A DNA stretch of 64,000 nt. Source: Novosphingobium kaempferiae. GTDB taxonomy: Bacteria; Pseudomonadota; Alphaproteobacteria; Sphingomonadales; Sphingomonadaceae. How positions within the stretch are numbered: position 1 is the first letter of the stretch; each line of letters starts with the position of its first letter. The stretch is from NCBI RefSeq assembly GCF_021227995.1, contig NZ_CP089301.1, positions 5,394,001 to 5,458,000 on the forward strand, given 5' to 3'. Positions 16,971 through 26,436 of this stretch are shown here, piece after piece. The notes under the pieces are model-generated. The model was given only the letters and a program-made list of their open reading frames with translations, was not told the origin of the DNA and made no database searches. A program made the translations under genes and the position numbers.

Positions 16971-17903
16971 TTACTTGTCGTTCGGCCCAAAAGCCGTGGC
17001 GGGGCTTGTCGGGACGTGTTCCATCTCGTTCGCCTGCGCGAGCGCTGCGTTCAGTTCAGCGCCTATGACCATCCCTAGTCCGACAAGCCAGAAAAAGAAA
17101 AGCGCGATCATCACTCCGGCGAGGCTTCCGTACGTCAAATCGTACATGAGGAAACTCTGCAACACTTTCGGAAGCGCCCAGGCGACCAGAAGCCACCAGA
17201 GTGTGACGAACGCCGGACCGGGCCATTTGCGATAGCGCCGCCGCTGATAGGCGGAGGGCGTCAGCAGATAGAACAGCAGATAGATCGAGATGAAAATCCC
17301 GCCTCCGCTCATCGCCGTGCTGAGCGCGATCTGTTCGGACAGCGTGTCGAGCCTGGGAAACAGCGTCGCCAGCACCGTCTCGGCGGTGGACAGCAGCACC
17401 TGCGATGACAGCGAGACGAGCAGCAGCAGCACCGATCCGAAGATCACCGCGCTCGACACGAGGCGCGAACGCCAGAAGCGGTGGCGCTTCTTCACGTCGT
17501 AGGCACGGTGGAGGATGTCGCGGATGGTCTCGATCAGGCTGCCGGCGGTCCATAGGCCGAGGAGACCGCCGACCCATAGGAGCCAACCGTGGCGCGCTGC
17601 GGCGACGTCATGAGCCACCGGGCGCAGCACATCGCCGACCCGCGGGGGCAGGGCGCGCAGGATCGTATCGATCGACGCGCCCATCTGGTCCTGCTCGCCC
17701 AGCGCCTTGAGGATGGCGGCGAGGGCGATGAAGAACGGGAACAGCGACAGCAGGCTCATGTAGGCAAGGTTGCCCGCGTGGATGAACCCGTCGTCCCACG
17801 TGCCGCCCACGACGCGACGGGTCACGCGGAAGAACCGCGTTCCCGGCCCCGCCTTGCGCCGGAGCTTTGCCCTCAGCGCTTCGTGGGAGGCGTCAGACGC
17901 CAA
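16971..17903 (-). CDS. YihY/virulence factor BrkB family membrane protein
   Basis: 310 aa with six predicted membrane helices. AGNLAYMSLLSLFPFFIALA, then DILHRAYDVKKRHRFWRSR, and the late YGSLAGVMIALFFFWL are hallmarks of the YihY/UPF0761 family. Members were once called ribonuclease BN by mistake; the true role is unclear. The start overlaps the dnaJ-like stop by 11 bases and the stop is 19 bases before fabI, indicating one operon. Confidence 0.9.
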   Translation of the reverse strand: MASDASHEALRAKLRRKAGPGTRFFRVTRRVVGGTWDDGFIHAGNLAYMSLLSLFPFFIALAAILKALGEQDQMGASIDTILRALPPRVGDVLRPVAHDVAAARHGWLLWVGGLLGLWTAGSLIETIRDILHRAYDVKKRHRFWRSRLVSSAVIFGSVLLLLVSLSSQVLLSTAETVLATLFPRLDTLSEQIALSTAMSGGGIFISIYLLFYLLTPSAYQRRRYRKWPGPAFVTLWWLLVAWALPKVLQSFLMYDLTYGSLAGVMIALFFFWLVGLGMVIGAELNAALAQANEMEHVPTSPATAFGPNDK

Positions 17904-18843
17904 GCTTCCCGCGCACGTCGCGGCCGTCGCTCCAGCCTTCGAGGCGGCTGGCGAGGTCGACCCCGGCTTCGGAGTCCGGCTCGGGCATCATGATCTGCAG
18001 CGTGATGAGCTGGTCGCCGCGGGTGCCGTCCTTGCGGGTCATGCCGCGGCCCTTGAGACGCAGCGCCTTGCCCGAACTCGCGCCCGCCGGGACGGAGAGC
18101 ATCACCGCCCCTGCCGGCGTGGGCGCCTTGACCTTCGCGCCGAGCAGCGCCTCGTCCAGCGTGATCGGCAGGTCGATGCGCAGGTCGTCGCCGTCGCGCC
18201 TGAAGAATGCGTGCGGCTGGATCTGGATCGTCACCGTGGCATCGCCGTTGCCGCCGGGGCCGGGCTCGCCCTTGCCCGCAAGCCGCATCTGGGTGCCGTC
18301 CTCCAGCCCCGCAGGCAGCTTGAGGTCGATGGTCTTGCCATCCGACAGGGTGATGCGCTGGGGCTTCAGTTCCGCCGCATCGGTCAGCGGCACGGCAAGG
18401 CGGTAGTTCACGTTGGCGCCCTTGGGAGCCGCGCGACGACCTCCGCCGCCCATGCCGCCCATTCCCCCGCGACCGCCGCCGCCGAAGATGCCACCAAAGA
18501 TGTCCTCCAGGTCGATCCCGTCCTCGGCCCCGAAGCCGCCGCCGAAACCGCGTTGGCCGCCCGGACCGCCGCCGTAGCCGCCCCCGCCGAAACCGCCGCC
18601 GCCGAAGGGATGCGCCGGGTTGCCCTCGGCGTCGATCTCGCCCCGGTCGAACTGGGCGCGCTTGGTCTTGTCCGAAAGCAGGTCGTAGGCGCGCGTTACG
18701 TCGTTGAAGCGCGCGGCCGCTGCCGGGTTGTCCTTGTTGGTGTCCGGGTGGAGTTCCTTCGCCAGCTTGCGATAGGCGGACTTGATGTCCTTCTCGCTCG
18801 CACCGCGTGACACGCCGAGGGTGGTATAGGGATCTGCTGCCAT
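17893..18843 (-). CDS. DnaJ/CbpA-type co-chaperone
   Basis: 316 aa. The J domain occupies residues about 4-68 with the HPD tripeptide in ELHPDTNKD. A Gly/Phe-rich linker (about 85-160) follows, and the C-terminal substrate-binding beta domains end near residue 310. The cysteine-rich zinc domain of classical DnaJ is absent, so this is a type II (CbpA-like) protein that stimulates DnaK. It is the first gene of the leftward operon with yihY and fabI. The divergent pdxH lies 183 bases away. Confidence 0.9.
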   Translation of the reverse strand: MAADPYTTLGVSRGASEKDIKSAYRKLAKELHPDTNKDNPAAAARFNDVTRAYDLLSDKTKRAQFDRGEIDAEGNPAHPFGGGGFGGGGYGGGPGGQRGFGGGFGAEDGIDLEDIFGGIFGGGGRGGMGGMGGGGRRAAPKGANVNYRLAVPLTDAAELKPQRITLSDGKTIDLKLPAGLEDGTQMRLAGKGEPGPGGNGDATVTIQIQPHAFFRRDGDDLRIDLPITLDEALLGAKVKAPTPAGAVMLSVPAGASSGKALRLKGRGMTRKDGTRGDQLITLQIMMPEPDSEAGVDLASRLEGWSDGRDVRGKLGV

Positions 18844-19026
18844 GATGCCCCTAGCTAGGTTGCGACTCGGATTTGGACAAGCGTTCCGTGGGTTGCACCG
18901 TGGGGCGCGGTTCCCTAATTCGCACAGGAGAATTGTCCGCGATCAAGGTCGTGCCTGACGCAACCGGGCACCGGCGGGCAGGTTCCCCGTTGCCATCAAG
19001 GCGTCGCAAGTCAGGACATCCATACC

Positions 19027-19650
19027 GTGAGCACCGCGCACCCCACCGATACCGACGCCCACGAAGTCATCCCGCATGGCGATCCCTTCGCGCTGTTCAC
19101 GCGCTGGTACGATGAGGCGCGCGAGGCCGAACCCAACGATTCCAACGCCATGGCGCTGGCTACCGCGACGCCTGACGGGGCGCCTTCGGTCCGCATGGTG
19201 CTGCTCAAGGGCTACGATGCCGACGGCTTCGTGTTCTACACCAATGGCCACAGCCGCAAGGGGCAGGAAATCGCCGCGAATCCGCACGTCGCGCTGCTGT
19301 TCCACTGGAAGAGCCTGCGCCGCCAGATCCGCATCGAGGGTGTGCTGTCGCCGGTGAGCGAGGCCGAGGCCGAAGCCTATTTCCACTCTCGCGCCCGCGA
19401 TTCGCAATTGGGCGCGGTCGCGTCCGACCAGTCCGCCCCGCTCGATTCGCGCGAGACCTTCCTCGCCCGCTACGAGGCGGCGCGCGCGCGGTTCGAAGGC
19501 GCTGAGGTGGAGCGTCCTGCTCACTGGGGTGGCTGGCGGGTTCGTCCGCAGGCGATCGAGTTCTGGCATGACCGCCCGTACCGCCTCCACGAGCGCCGCC
19601 GGTTCGAGCATGGCCCCGAAGGCTGGGCGAGCAGCCTGCTCTATCCGTGA
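19027..19650 (+). CDS. pdxH: Pyridoxamine/pyridoxine 5'-phosphate oxidase
   Basis: 207 aa. FMN-binding segments RMVLLKGYDADGFVFYTN and HSRKGQE, plus HWKSLRRQIRIEG, are typical. The C-terminal dimer motif WGGWRVRPQAIEFW and RLHERRRFE complete the family. It oxidises PNP or PMP to pyridoxal phosphate. It starts with GTG at 19027; the next ATG would remove the conserved N-terminal helix. The stop overlaps the GTG of the next gene. Confidence 0.96.
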   Translation: MSTAHPTDTDAHEVIPHGDPFALFTRWYDEAREAEPNDSNAMALATATPDGAPSVRMVLLKGYDADGFVFYTNGHSRKGQEIAANPHVALLFHWKSLRRQIRIEGVLSPVSEAEAEAYFHSRARDSQLGAVASDQSAPLDSRETFLARYEAARARFEGAEVERPAHWGGWRVRPQAIEFWHDRPYRLHERRRFEHGPEGWASSLLYP

Positions 19651-20570
19651 GCGATCACGCTACCCTCAATCGCAGCGCCGCCTTTGCGAGCATCGGCGCG
19701 GCGAGCCTGCTGCTGGCGATCAAGGGCTGGGCGGCATGGTTCACCGGCTCCACGGCGATGCTGGGCAGCCTTGCCGACACCACGCTCGACCTCGTCGCCA
19801 GCCTCGCCACGCTGCTTGGCGTGTGGATCGCTGCGCACCCGCCCGATGACAAGCACCGCTTCGGCCATGGCAAGGCAGAGGCGATCGCGGCGCTGTTCCA
19901 GATCGTGCTGATCTCCATCTCGGCGCTCGGCATCGCCGCGCGTGCCGTGGAGCAGTTCTTCGCCAGCGGGCGCGTCGAGGCGGCGGAGGCGGGCATCGGC
20001 GTCTCGATCGCGGCGATCCTCGTTACGTTCGCGCTGATCGGCTGGCAACGCCACGTCATCCGCCGTACCGACAGCCTCGCCATCGCCACCGACAGCGTCC
20101 ACTACCAGTCGGACCTGCTGCTGAACTGCGCGGTGATCGCGGCGCTGGTGCTGGACCGCTACCTCGGCGTCTCGCGCGCGGATCCGCTGTTTGGTCTCGC
20201 CATCGCGGTCTGGCTGGCGTGGGGGGCATGGAGTGCTTCGCGGCAGGTGCTCGATCAGCTCATGGACCACGAATGGCCTGCCGAGAAGAAGCAGCGCTTC
20301 CTGGAGGTACTCGCCCGCGATCCGGATATCACCGGCGTCCACGACATGCGCACGCGCACTTCGGGCAACCGCGACTTCGTGCAGTTCCACGTCTGGGTCG
20401 ACGGGAACATGACCGTGCGCGAGGCGCACAAGGTCATGGACGCGCTGGAGGAGAGGCTGCGGGTGGAGTTTCCCGATACCGACATCCTCATCCACCCCGA
20501 TCCCGAAGGGCTGGTGGACGAAGCCGGTGACGCCGGGCTGGACGTGCTTCCGCCGATCCGGGTGGGGTGA
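19647..20570 (+). CDS. Cation diffusion facilitator (FieF-like) metal exporter
   Basis: 307 aa with six membrane helices and a cytoplasmic C-terminal domain. The first metal site is SLADTTLDLVAS (Asp pair in helix 2) and the second is ATDSVHYQSDLLLN (HxxxD in helix 5), the FieF/YiiP pattern for Zn, Fe, Cd or Mn efflux by proton exchange. The cytoplasmic domain (about 210-290) contains GVHDMRTRTSG and DILIHPDPEG. The GTG start overlaps the pdxH stop by three bases, so expression is coupled. Confidence 0.92.
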   Translation: MSDHATLNRSAAFASIGAASLLLAIKGWAAWFTGSTAMLGSLADTTLDLVASLATLLGVWIAAHPPDDKHRFGHGKAEAIAALFQIVLISISALGIAARAVEQFFASGRVEAAEAGIGVSIAAILVTFALIGWQRHVIRRTDSLAIATDSVHYQSDLLLNCAVIAALVLDRYLGVSRADPLFGLAIAVWLAWGAWSASRQVLDQLMDHEWPAEKKQRFLEVLARDPDITGVHDMRTRTSGNRDFVQFHVWVDGNMTVREAHKVMDALEERLRVEFPDTDILIHPDPEGLVDEAGDAGLDVLPPIRVG

Positions 20571-20578
20571 GGGCGTTC

Positions 20579-20597
20579 CCTCCCCGTGCCGGGGAGG
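20579..20597. terminator. Stem-loop between convergent FieF-like and lipoprotein genes
   Basis: CCTCCCCG / CGGGGAGG, an 8-bp perfect stem with a TGC loop, begins 9 bases after the FieF-like stop. Only weak T/A runs follow. Confidence 0.6.
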
Positions 20598-20611
20598 AAT
20601 TTGATGTCTGC

Positions 20612-20638
20612 CCGCTCAGGCTGAGCTTGTCGAAGCCC
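20612..20638. repeat. Copy of a dispersed GGGCTTCGACAAGCTCAGCC-type element
   Basis: The reverse complement of CCGCTCAGGCTGAGCTTGTC followed by GAAGCCC matches a short repeat that I recall scattered between genes of many sphingomonads and other proteobacteria. Only one copy lies in this window, so repetition cannot be shown here. Confidence 0.5.
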
Positions 20639-21106
20639 TTACTTCCCCCGCAGTGCGGCGATGCAGGCTGCGCGGTCGACATCCTGTCCGTCAGAGGCGC
20701 GCCGGGTCTCCACGTAAGTCGCATGGGGCTCCTTCGACGTGGTGCTGGGATAGAGGAACACGTCGAGCACGCAGGCGGTGCCGGTGAACTGCAGCTTGCG
20801 CGCGTCGCCTTCCCATACGTCCAGGCGGGGCTGGCCGAACATGCGGGTGAGTTGGCTCTGACTGGCGCCGATCACGCCTTCGAGGCCGGGGGCCATCTGC
20901 ACGGCGGCATCGCGCGGAGCCGAACGCGTAGGTTCGCGCACGACGGGGACGCCCTTGATGCGCTTGCCAGGCGCGGCGGGCGTGCTCTTCACGGGTGTGG
21001 TGCCGCCGCTGGAACAGGCCGCCAGTGCAAGCGCCAGAGCGCCCGCACATAATGGGGCAACAAGGCGGCGGTGAAGGGAGGCTCTCCCGGGGATCGTCGT
21101 GCTCAT
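20639..21106 (-). CDS. Putative lipoprotein with a SmpA/OmlA-like C-terminal segment
   Basis: 155 aa. The signal ends at lipobox LALAACSS (Cys at about 29). Residues about 75-125 contain GVIGASQSQLTRMFGQPRLD and QFTGTACVLDVFLYP, resembling the small BamE/OmlA-type fold, with a possible disulfide to the late DRAACIAAL. The open frame continues far upstream antisense to the kinase gene, but only the part from 21106 has a lipoprotein start. Function unknown. Confidence 0.75.
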   Translation of the reverse strand: MSTTIPGRASLHRRLVAPLCAGALALALAACSSGGTTPVKSTPAAPGKRIKGVPVVREPTRSAPRDAAVQMAPGLEGVIGASQSQLTRMFGQPRLDVWEGDARKLQFTGTACVLDVFLYPSTTSKEPHATYVETRRASDGQDVDRAACIAALRGK

Positions 21107-21268
21107 GGTCGCTTGCGGCATCGCGCGGCGCACCGTGCGAGTCAACGCTGCTTCGCCGCGCCTGCGGGGCCCGTCGTCGCAGCTGCCAGCTTGTAGGCGG
21201 GCGCGGGGCAGGCTAGTCGCGCACCATACCGCAATTTCCCGATTATCACTGAAGGACTTCCCCACCCC

Positions 21269-22261
21269 ATGACGCAACCCCGTCTGGACGTCATCGCCAT
21301 CGGCAACGCCATCATCGACGTCATCGGCAATTGTTCCGACGCGCAGATCGAAGAACTCGGCCTTGTGCGCGGCGGCATGCAGCTGATCGACGGCGATCAG
21401 GCCCGCACCCTCTACGCCGCGATGGGCCCGGCCCGCGAAGTCTCGGGCGGTTCGGCCGCCAACACGCTGGCGGGCCTCGCCGCGCTGGGCGCCAAGTGCG
21501 GGTTCATCGGCCAGGTCGCCGACGACCAGCTGGGTGAAGTGTTCACGCACGACATCCGCGCTGGAGGCATCGAGTTCGATGTCCCCGCCCGCGCCGGCGA
21601 GACGCCGACTGCCCGCTGCCTGATCTTCGTCACCGCCGATGGCCAGCGGACCATGAACACCTTCCTCGGCGCCTCGCACCTGCTGTCCGCCGACATGGTG
21701 GACGATGCGGTGATCGCCGACGCTGCCGTGCTCTACCTCGAGGGTTACCTGTGGGATCCGGTCGAGCCGCGCGCGGCAATGCGCAAGGCGATCGCGGCTG
21801 CGCGGGCCGCCGGACGCAAGATCGCTTTCACGCCGTCGGAATCGTTCATCATCGACATGCATCGCGCCGACTTCCTGTCGCTGATCGACGAAGGCCTGAT
21901 CGACCTGCTGTTCTGCAACGAGAGCGAAATGGCGACGCTGACCGGCCTCGCTGCCTTCGAGGACGGCATCGCGATGCTCTCGGCCAAGGTTCCGGTGCTG
22001 GTCGTCACCAAGGGCGCGGACGGCGCCGTGGCGCTGGCGGGCGGCGAGCGGGCGGAAGTCGCCGCGCAGCCGATCGAGCGCGTGGTGGACACCACCGGCG
22101 CGGGCGACCTGTTCGCGGCGGGTTTCCTCTACGGGCACGTCCGCGGCAAGGGGCTTGAGGAAAGCCTGAAGATCGGTGCAATCTGCGCGAGCGAGATCAT
22201 CTCGCACTACGGCGCGCGCCCCGAATGCGACCTCGCTGAGTTCGTGGCTGCACGCATGTAA
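21269..22261 (+). CDS. PfkB family kinase, probable adenosine kinase
   Basis: 330 aa. The ribokinase fold shows GGSAANTLAGLAALG (about residues 66-80) and the catalytic DTTGAGDLFAAGFLYG (about 273-288), where Asp of GAGD is the base. Overall length and TPTARCLIFVTADGQRTM fit the adenosine kinase-like branch common in alphaproteobacteria, which phosphorylates adenosine or a related nucleoside for purine salvage. Other PfkB sugars cannot be excluded. It is followed closely by a 3'-5' exonuclease-like gene. Confidence 0.88.
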   Translation: MTQPRLDVIAIGNAIIDVIGNCSDAQIEELGLVRGGMQLIDGDQARTLYAAMGPAREVSGGSAANTLAGLAALGAKCGFIGQVADDQLGEVFTHDIRAGGIEFDVPARAGETPTARCLIFVTADGQRTMNTFLGASHLLSADMVDDAVIADAAVLYLEGYLWDPVEPRAAMRKAIAAARAAGRKIAFTPSESFIIDMHRADFLSLIDEGLIDLLFCNESEMATLTGLAAFEDGIAMLSAKVPVLVVTKGADGAVALAGGERAEVAAQPIERVVDTTGAGDLFAAGFLYGHVRGKGLEESLKIGAICASEIISHYGARPECDLAEFVAARM

Positions 22262-22275
22262 CGAAAGGAAATGGT

Positions 22276-22782
22276 TTGAGCTGTCCCGCACTGATCGACT
22301 TCGAGGCGAGCTGCCTGCCTGAATACGGGCAGTCCTATCCCATCGAAGTCGCGGTGGCGCGGATCGACGGCTCGAACCGGGCCTGGCTGATCAGGCCCGC
22401 CGAGGCCTGGCGCTACTGGGACTGGTCGGACGACGCGGAAAAGCTCCACGGCATCACCCAGCAGATGCTGGATGACGAGGGGCTGCCGCCCACCCAGGTG
22501 CTGGCCGAAATGGCCGAGTTCGTCCGCGATTGCCCGGTCTATGCCGATGCCGACCTCGACCAGTACTGGCTTGAGGTGCTGTGCCAGGCGATCGGCACGA
22601 AGCCGCCGTTTCCCGTGCATTACCTCGGTGAATTCCTCAAGGATGGCGGCTATTCCCGCCCGCAGGTCGTCGCCGCGCTGGAAGAGGCGAAGCTGCGGCT
22701 TCCCAAGGAGCACCTCGCGCGGGAAGACGCCAAGCGGCTGGCGCTGGTGGTGAAGCTGCTGGTGGACGGGGAAGTGGAGTAG
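22276..22782 (+). CDS. DEDDh-type 3'-5' exonuclease-like protein
   Basis: 168 aa. LIDFEASCLPEYGQSYPIEVAV carries the DxE motif (DFE, about residues 8-10). A middle Asp motif is in YADADLDQYW, and HLAREDAKRLALVV fits the Hx4D third motif, so the RNase T/DnaQ fold is likely. It is shorter than full DnaQ proteins. The start must be TTG 22276, because the ATG five bases earlier leads to an immediate stop and later starts would delete the DxE motif. Substrate (RNA or DNA) unknown. Confidence 0.75.
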   Translation: MSCPALIDFEASCLPEYGQSYPIEVAVARIDGSNRAWLIRPAEAWRYWDWSDDAEKLHGITQQMLDDEGLPPTQVLAEMAEFVRDCPVYADADLDQYWLEVLCQAIGTKPPFPVHYLGEFLKDGGYSRPQVVAALEEAKLRLPKEHLAREDAKRLALVVKLLVDGEVE

Positions 22783-22816
22783 GGCGTCGTAGAAACGAGC
22801 ACCTTCCTCCACCTTT

Positions 22817-22891
22817 CGTCATTGCGAGCGTAGCGAAGCAATCCACGGTCGGCAATCGATGGGGGATTGCTTCGCTGCGCTCGCAATGACG
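22817..22891. repeat. Dispersed palindromic repeat, copy 4
   Basis: Full-length element with both arms; the right arm has GCTGCGCTC instead of GCTACGCTC. It lies between convergent genes. Confidence 0.9.
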
Positions 22892-22932
22892 AAAAAGATA
22901 TGACCCCGCTCAGTCGGAGCAGAACTCGGTGC

Positions 22933-23433
22933 TCAGTTAAGCTGCGCCGCCTGTCCGCCACGTTGCGCCGTCTCTAGCTGCGCCGCGCACTGCATCTTGC
23001 GCTGCTCGCGCGCCTCGGACAGCGCCTGCGCGGTCTGCGTCGGCAGCGCGCAGTCCTGCGCCGGGCGGATCGGATGCTTGGCAAGGCAGCCGCGCTCGGT
23101 GGAGAACAGGTTGTCGGCGCAGTCCTCGAAGGCGGACTGGTCGGCATCGTGCATGGTCTGGCACGCCTGCGTCCAGCGCTGGTGGTAGGCGGTTTCGGCG
23201 AAGTTCACGCACTGCGCGTATTCGCCCTGCGCCGCCTGTTCGCGCCGGGCGCGTTCGGCCAGCGCGCGGGATTGCTCTGCTGCGAGGGTCTGCTTTTCCG
23301 CCATCGCCAGCGTCTGGCGGCGGATGTCCTGCGCGGGCAGGTAGATGCCGTAGTAGTATCCCACGCCCGCGCCGCCCAGCAGCGCGCCCGCCGCGAGGCA
23401 CAGCTTCAGAATCGGGTCGGCGTGCTTAAGCAT
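22933..23433 (-). CDS. Membrane-anchored hypothetical protein with cysteines
   Basis: 166 aa. One N-terminal helix (about residues 9-31, [19 protein letters not shown]) anchors it. A charged coiled-coil-like stretch rich in Ala, Gln and Glu (about 40-72) follows, then six cysteines in segments such as [27 protein letters not shown] and RGCLAKHP, suggesting an exported, disulfide-bonded domain. No family recognised. Its start overlaps the end of purD by 8 bases, so it is probably cotranscribed from purD. Confidence 0.75.
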   Translation of the reverse strand: MLKHADPILKLCLAAGALLGGAGVGYYYGIYLPAQDIRRQTLAMAEKQTLAAEQSRALAERARREQAAQGEYAQCVNFAETAYHQRWTQACQTMHDADQSAFEDCADNLFSTERGCLAKHPIRPAQDCALPTQTAQALSEAREQRKMQCAAQLETAQRGGQAAQLN

Positions 23434-24709
23434 GAGCCTTTTCGCGCGCCACCTCGCGCCAGCCGATGTCGCGGCGGGTGAAGCCGGTGGCGAAGTCGAT
23501 GGCGTCGACTGCCGCGTAGGCCCTGGCCTGTGCCTCGGTCACGCTGCCCGCACGGGCGGTGACGGCAAGCACGCGCCCGCCGCTCGCCACCAGTTCGCCG
23601 TCGTTCAGCGCGGTGCCCGCATGGAAGACCTTCGCGCCCTCTACCTCGGCTTCCGCGATGTTGCGGATCGCGCCGCCCTTCGCGGGGGTGCCGGGATAGC
23701 CATCGGCGGCCATCACCACCGTCAGCGCCACATCGTCCGAGAACCGCGGTGGCTCGATCGCGGCGAGGCGGTTTTCCGCGCAGGCATGGAGCAGCTCGAC
23801 GAGATCGGATTCGAGGCGCATCAGCATGACCTGGCATTCCGGGTCGCCGAAGCGGCAGTTGTACTCGATCAGCTGCGGCCCCTTGGCAGTCAGCATCAGG
23901 CCGAGGAACAGCACGCCCGAATAGGGCATGCCCTCGTCCGCAAGGGTCTTCACGGTCGGCGCGATGATCTTCGTCATCGCCTCGGCCTGCAGCTTGGGCG
24001 TCAGCACCCGGGCGGGGCTGTAGGCGCCCATGCCGCCGGTGTTGGGGCCGGTGTCGCCGTCGCCCACGCGCTTGTGATCTTGCGCGGAGGCGAAGGGGAC
24101 GATGGTCGATCCGTCCGTCAGTGCGAAGAAGCTGGCTTCCTCGCCCTCAAGGAATTCCTCGATCACCGCTTCCGCGCCGGCTTCCCCGAAGCGCCCGGCG
24201 AAGATGTCACGCACCGCCGCTTCGGCCTCGCCCATGGTCATCGCCACGGTGACGCCCTTGCCTGCGGCAAGCCCGTCCGCCTTGATGACGACGGGTGCGC
24301 CGAATTTCGCCAGCGCCGCCATGGCGGTTTCCTCGCCGGAGACGCGCTCGTAACCGCCGGTCGGGATATTGGCGCGGGCGCACAGATCCTTGGTGAAGCC
24401 CTTGGAGCCTTCGAGCTGCGCCGCCGCTTTGCCCGGGCCGAACACCGCGAAGCCTTCGGCGCGCAGCGAGTCGGCAAGGCCGTCCACCAGCGGGGCCTCG
24501 GGGCCGATCACCACGAGGCCGATCACGTTGGCCTCGCAGAAGGCCAGCACTGCGGCATGGTCGGTCGCGTCGAGGTCGATGCAGGTCGCGAGCTCGGAAA
24601 TGCCGGGATTTCCGGGCGCCGCCCACAGGGCATCGCAGCGCGGGGATTGCGCCAGCTTCCAGGCCAGCGCATGTTCGCGGCCGCCCGAGCCCAGTAGCAG
24701 GATGTTCAT
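23426..24709 (-). CDS. purD: Phosphoribosylamine-glycine ligase
   Basis: 427 aa ATP-grasp enzyme of purine synthesis. [19 protein letters not shown] begins the N domain. [19 protein letters not shown] starts the ATP-grasp region, and [11 protein letters not shown] and [12 protein letters not shown] are the family signatures. It joins glycine to phosphoribosylamine in the cytosol. The start codon is only 5 bases from the divergent xseA start, so the promoter must lie within xseA sequence. Confidence 0.97.
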   Translation of the reverse strand: MNILLLGSGGREHALAWKLAQSPRCDALWAAPGNPGISELATCIDLDATDHAAVLAFCEANVIGLVVIGPEAPLVDGLADSLRAEGFAVFGPGKAAAQLEGSKGFTKDLCARANIPTGGYERVSGEETAMAALAKFGAPVVIKADGLAAGKGVTVAMTMGEAEAAVRDIFAGRFGEAGAEAVIEEFLEGEEASFFALTDGSTIVPFASAQDHKRVGDGDTGPNTGGMGAYSPARVLTPKLQAEAMTKIIAPTVKTLADEGMPYSGVLFLGLMLTAKGPQLIEYNCRFGDPECQVMLMRLESDLVELLHACAENRLAAIEPPRFSDDVALTVVMAADGYPGTPAKGGAIRNIAEAEVEGAKVFHAGTALNDGELVASGGRVLAVTARAGSVTEAQARAYAAVDAIDFATGFTRRDIGWREVAREKAHA

Positions 24710-24714
24710 TTCCC

Positions 24715-26205
24715 GTGCCTTCCGATCAGTTCTTCTACGACGATGACGACGCCTATCGTTCGGGGGGGCTGGTAGCGAAGGACACGGCCGGGGACAACGC
24801 CGCGCCGCTCTCGATCAGCGAGATTTCGAATCTCCTGAAGCGCACGGTGGAGGACCGCTTCGGCTTCGTGCGCCTGCGTGGCGAGCTTTCGGGCGTGAAG
24901 CGGGCGGCGTCAGGCCACCTCTACTGCGCGCTCAAGGACGACAAGGCGGTCATCGACGGCGTCATGTGGAAGGGCGGTGCGCAGCGCCTCGCCTTCCGGC
25001 CCGAGGACGGCGTCGAGGTCATCGCCACCGGCAAGCTGACGACGTATCCCGGCCGCTCGAAGTACCAGATCGTCATCGAGACGATGGAGATCGCGGGTGA
25101 GGGCGCTTTGCTGGCGCTGCTGGAAAAGCTGCGCGCCCGCCTCGCCGCAGAGGGGCTTTTCGCGCCCGAGCGCAAGCGCGCGCTGCCTTATCTGCCGCGC
25201 ACCATCGGCGTCGTCACCTCGCCCACCGGCGCGGTGATCCGCGATATCCTGCACCGTCTGGCCGACCGCTTCCCAAGCGGGGTGCTGGTCTGGCCGGTAC
25301 TGGTGCAGGGCGAGGGCGCCGCGGCGCAGGTGGCGAACGCGGTGCGCGGCTTCTCCGCCATCCAGCCCGGCGGCCCGGTTCCGCGCCCCGACCTCGTCAT
25401 CGTCGCGCGCGGCGGCGGTTCGATCGAGGACTTGTGGAGCTTCAACGAGGAGATCGTCGTGCGCGCCGTCGCCGAATCGACGATCCCCGTGATCTCGGCG
25501 GTCGGGCATGAAACCGACACGACACTGTGCGACTACGCCGCCGACCGCCGCGCGCCGACGCCGACCGCTGCCGCCGAAATGGCGGTGCCGGTGCGCGCCG
25601 AACTGATGGGCCAGCTGGCCGACCTTGCCCTGCGCAAGCGCCGCTGCGCGCTGCGCCCCGTGGTGCTCGGGCGCGAGCGGCTGGAGGCCCGCGTCCAGCG
25701 CCTGCCCAAGCCCGAGGCTATCCTTGCCGCCAAGGCGCAGAAGCTGGACGAACTTTCCGAACGCCTCCGCCGAGGCCTGCAGGACGAGGCGACCCGCAAG
25801 GGCCGCGTCTTGCAGCAGGTCGCGGGCCGTCTCTCGCTGCCGCTGCTGCGCCATCGCGTGCAGGTGAGCGAGGAGCGTCTTGCCCGCATCGGCCTCACTC
25901 CGCGCCTGCTGGAGCGACGCTGGTCGCTGGCGCGTGATTCGCTCGCCCCCGTCGCCCGCGTGCTGCCGCAGCTTGACCCGCGCCTGCCGCTCCAGCGCGG
26001 CTATGCGTTGGTGAAGACGGCGTCCGGCGCGGCGCTCACTACCCGCGATGCCGCCGCGCGCGAAGGCAATCTGGTGATCGAGTTCCGCGACGGTGAACTG
26101 GCGGTCCGTGCGGGCGAGGGCGCTCCGCCGCCCGCGCCGCGTCCCACTGCGGCCAAGCCCGCGCGACCGACTCCACCCGCGTCGCGGCAGGGTGATTTGT
26201 TCTGA
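24715..26205 (+). CDS. xseA: Exodeoxyribonuclease VII large subunit
   Basis: 496 aa. The N-terminal OB-fold (about residues 28-125, with [20 protein letters not shown]) binds DNA. The catalytic core holds [31 protein letters not shown] (about 232-247) and [21 protein letters not shown] long helical region and a Pro/Ala-rich tail follow. It starts with GTG at 24715, matching the family N terminus [17 protein letters not shown]. With XseB it degrades single-stranded DNA from both ends. Its promoter must overlap purD coding sequence. Confidence 0.95.
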   Translation: MPSDQFFYDDDDAYRSGGLVAKDTAGDNAAPLSISEISNLLKRTVEDRFGFVRLRGELSGVKRAASGHLYCALKDDKAVIDGVMWKGGAQRLAFRPEDGVEVIATGKLTTYPGRSKYQIVIETMEIAGEGALLALLEKLRARLAAEGLFAPERKRALPYLPRTIGVVTSPTGAVIRDILHRLADRFPSGVLVWPVLVQGEGAAAQVANAVRGFSAIQPGGPVPRPDLVIVARGGGSIEDLWSFNEEIVVRAVAESTIPVISAVGHETDTTLCDYAADRRAPTPTAAAEMAVPVRAELMGQLADLALRKRRCALRPVVLGRERLEARVQRLPKPEAILAAKAQKLDELSERLRRGLQDEATRKGRVLQQVAGRLSLPLLRHRVQVSEERLARIGLTPRLLERRWSLARDSLAPVARVLPQLDPRLPLQRGYALVKTASGAALTTRDAAAREGNLVIEFRDGELAVRAGEGAPPPAPRPTAAKPARPTPPASRQGDLF

Positions 26206-26232
26206 GGCGGAGGCTCTGCTAGAACCGTGGCC

Positions 26233-26436
26233 ATGTTGATGTCCTCCGCAGACCGCCCCGCAAAGCTCGCCTACGGCCCCAACGGCTTTCGCGTGCTCAG
26301 CCCGGGCCACTACGTCACCTGCGCCGTGACCGGTGAGAAGATCGCGCTCGAAGCACTGCGCTACTGGAGCGTTGAGCACCAGGAAGCCTACGCCACGGCC
26401 GAGATCGCCACTCGGCGGCTGACCGGGCAGGCGTGA
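26233..26436 (+). CDS. DUF2093 domain protein
   Basis: 67 aa. AKLAYGPNGFRVLSPGHYVTC followed by GEKIALEALRYWSVEHQEAY is the DUF2093 domain, a small alphaproteobacterial family of unknown function that commonly follows xseA. Start choice is uncertain among GTG 26227, ATG 26233 and ATG 26239, all in frame. The stop overlaps the GTG of the M23 peptidase gene. Confidence 0.85.
   Translation: MLMSSADRPAKLAYGPNGFRVLSPGHYVTCAVTGEKIALEALRYWSVEHQEAYATAEIATRRLTGQA

Noticed and set aside
20639..22291. Reading the lipoprotein gene as a 550-aa protein extending across the kinase gene
   Set aside because: The upstream 395 codons are antisense to the PfkB kinase; the signal peptide and lipobox begin at 21106.
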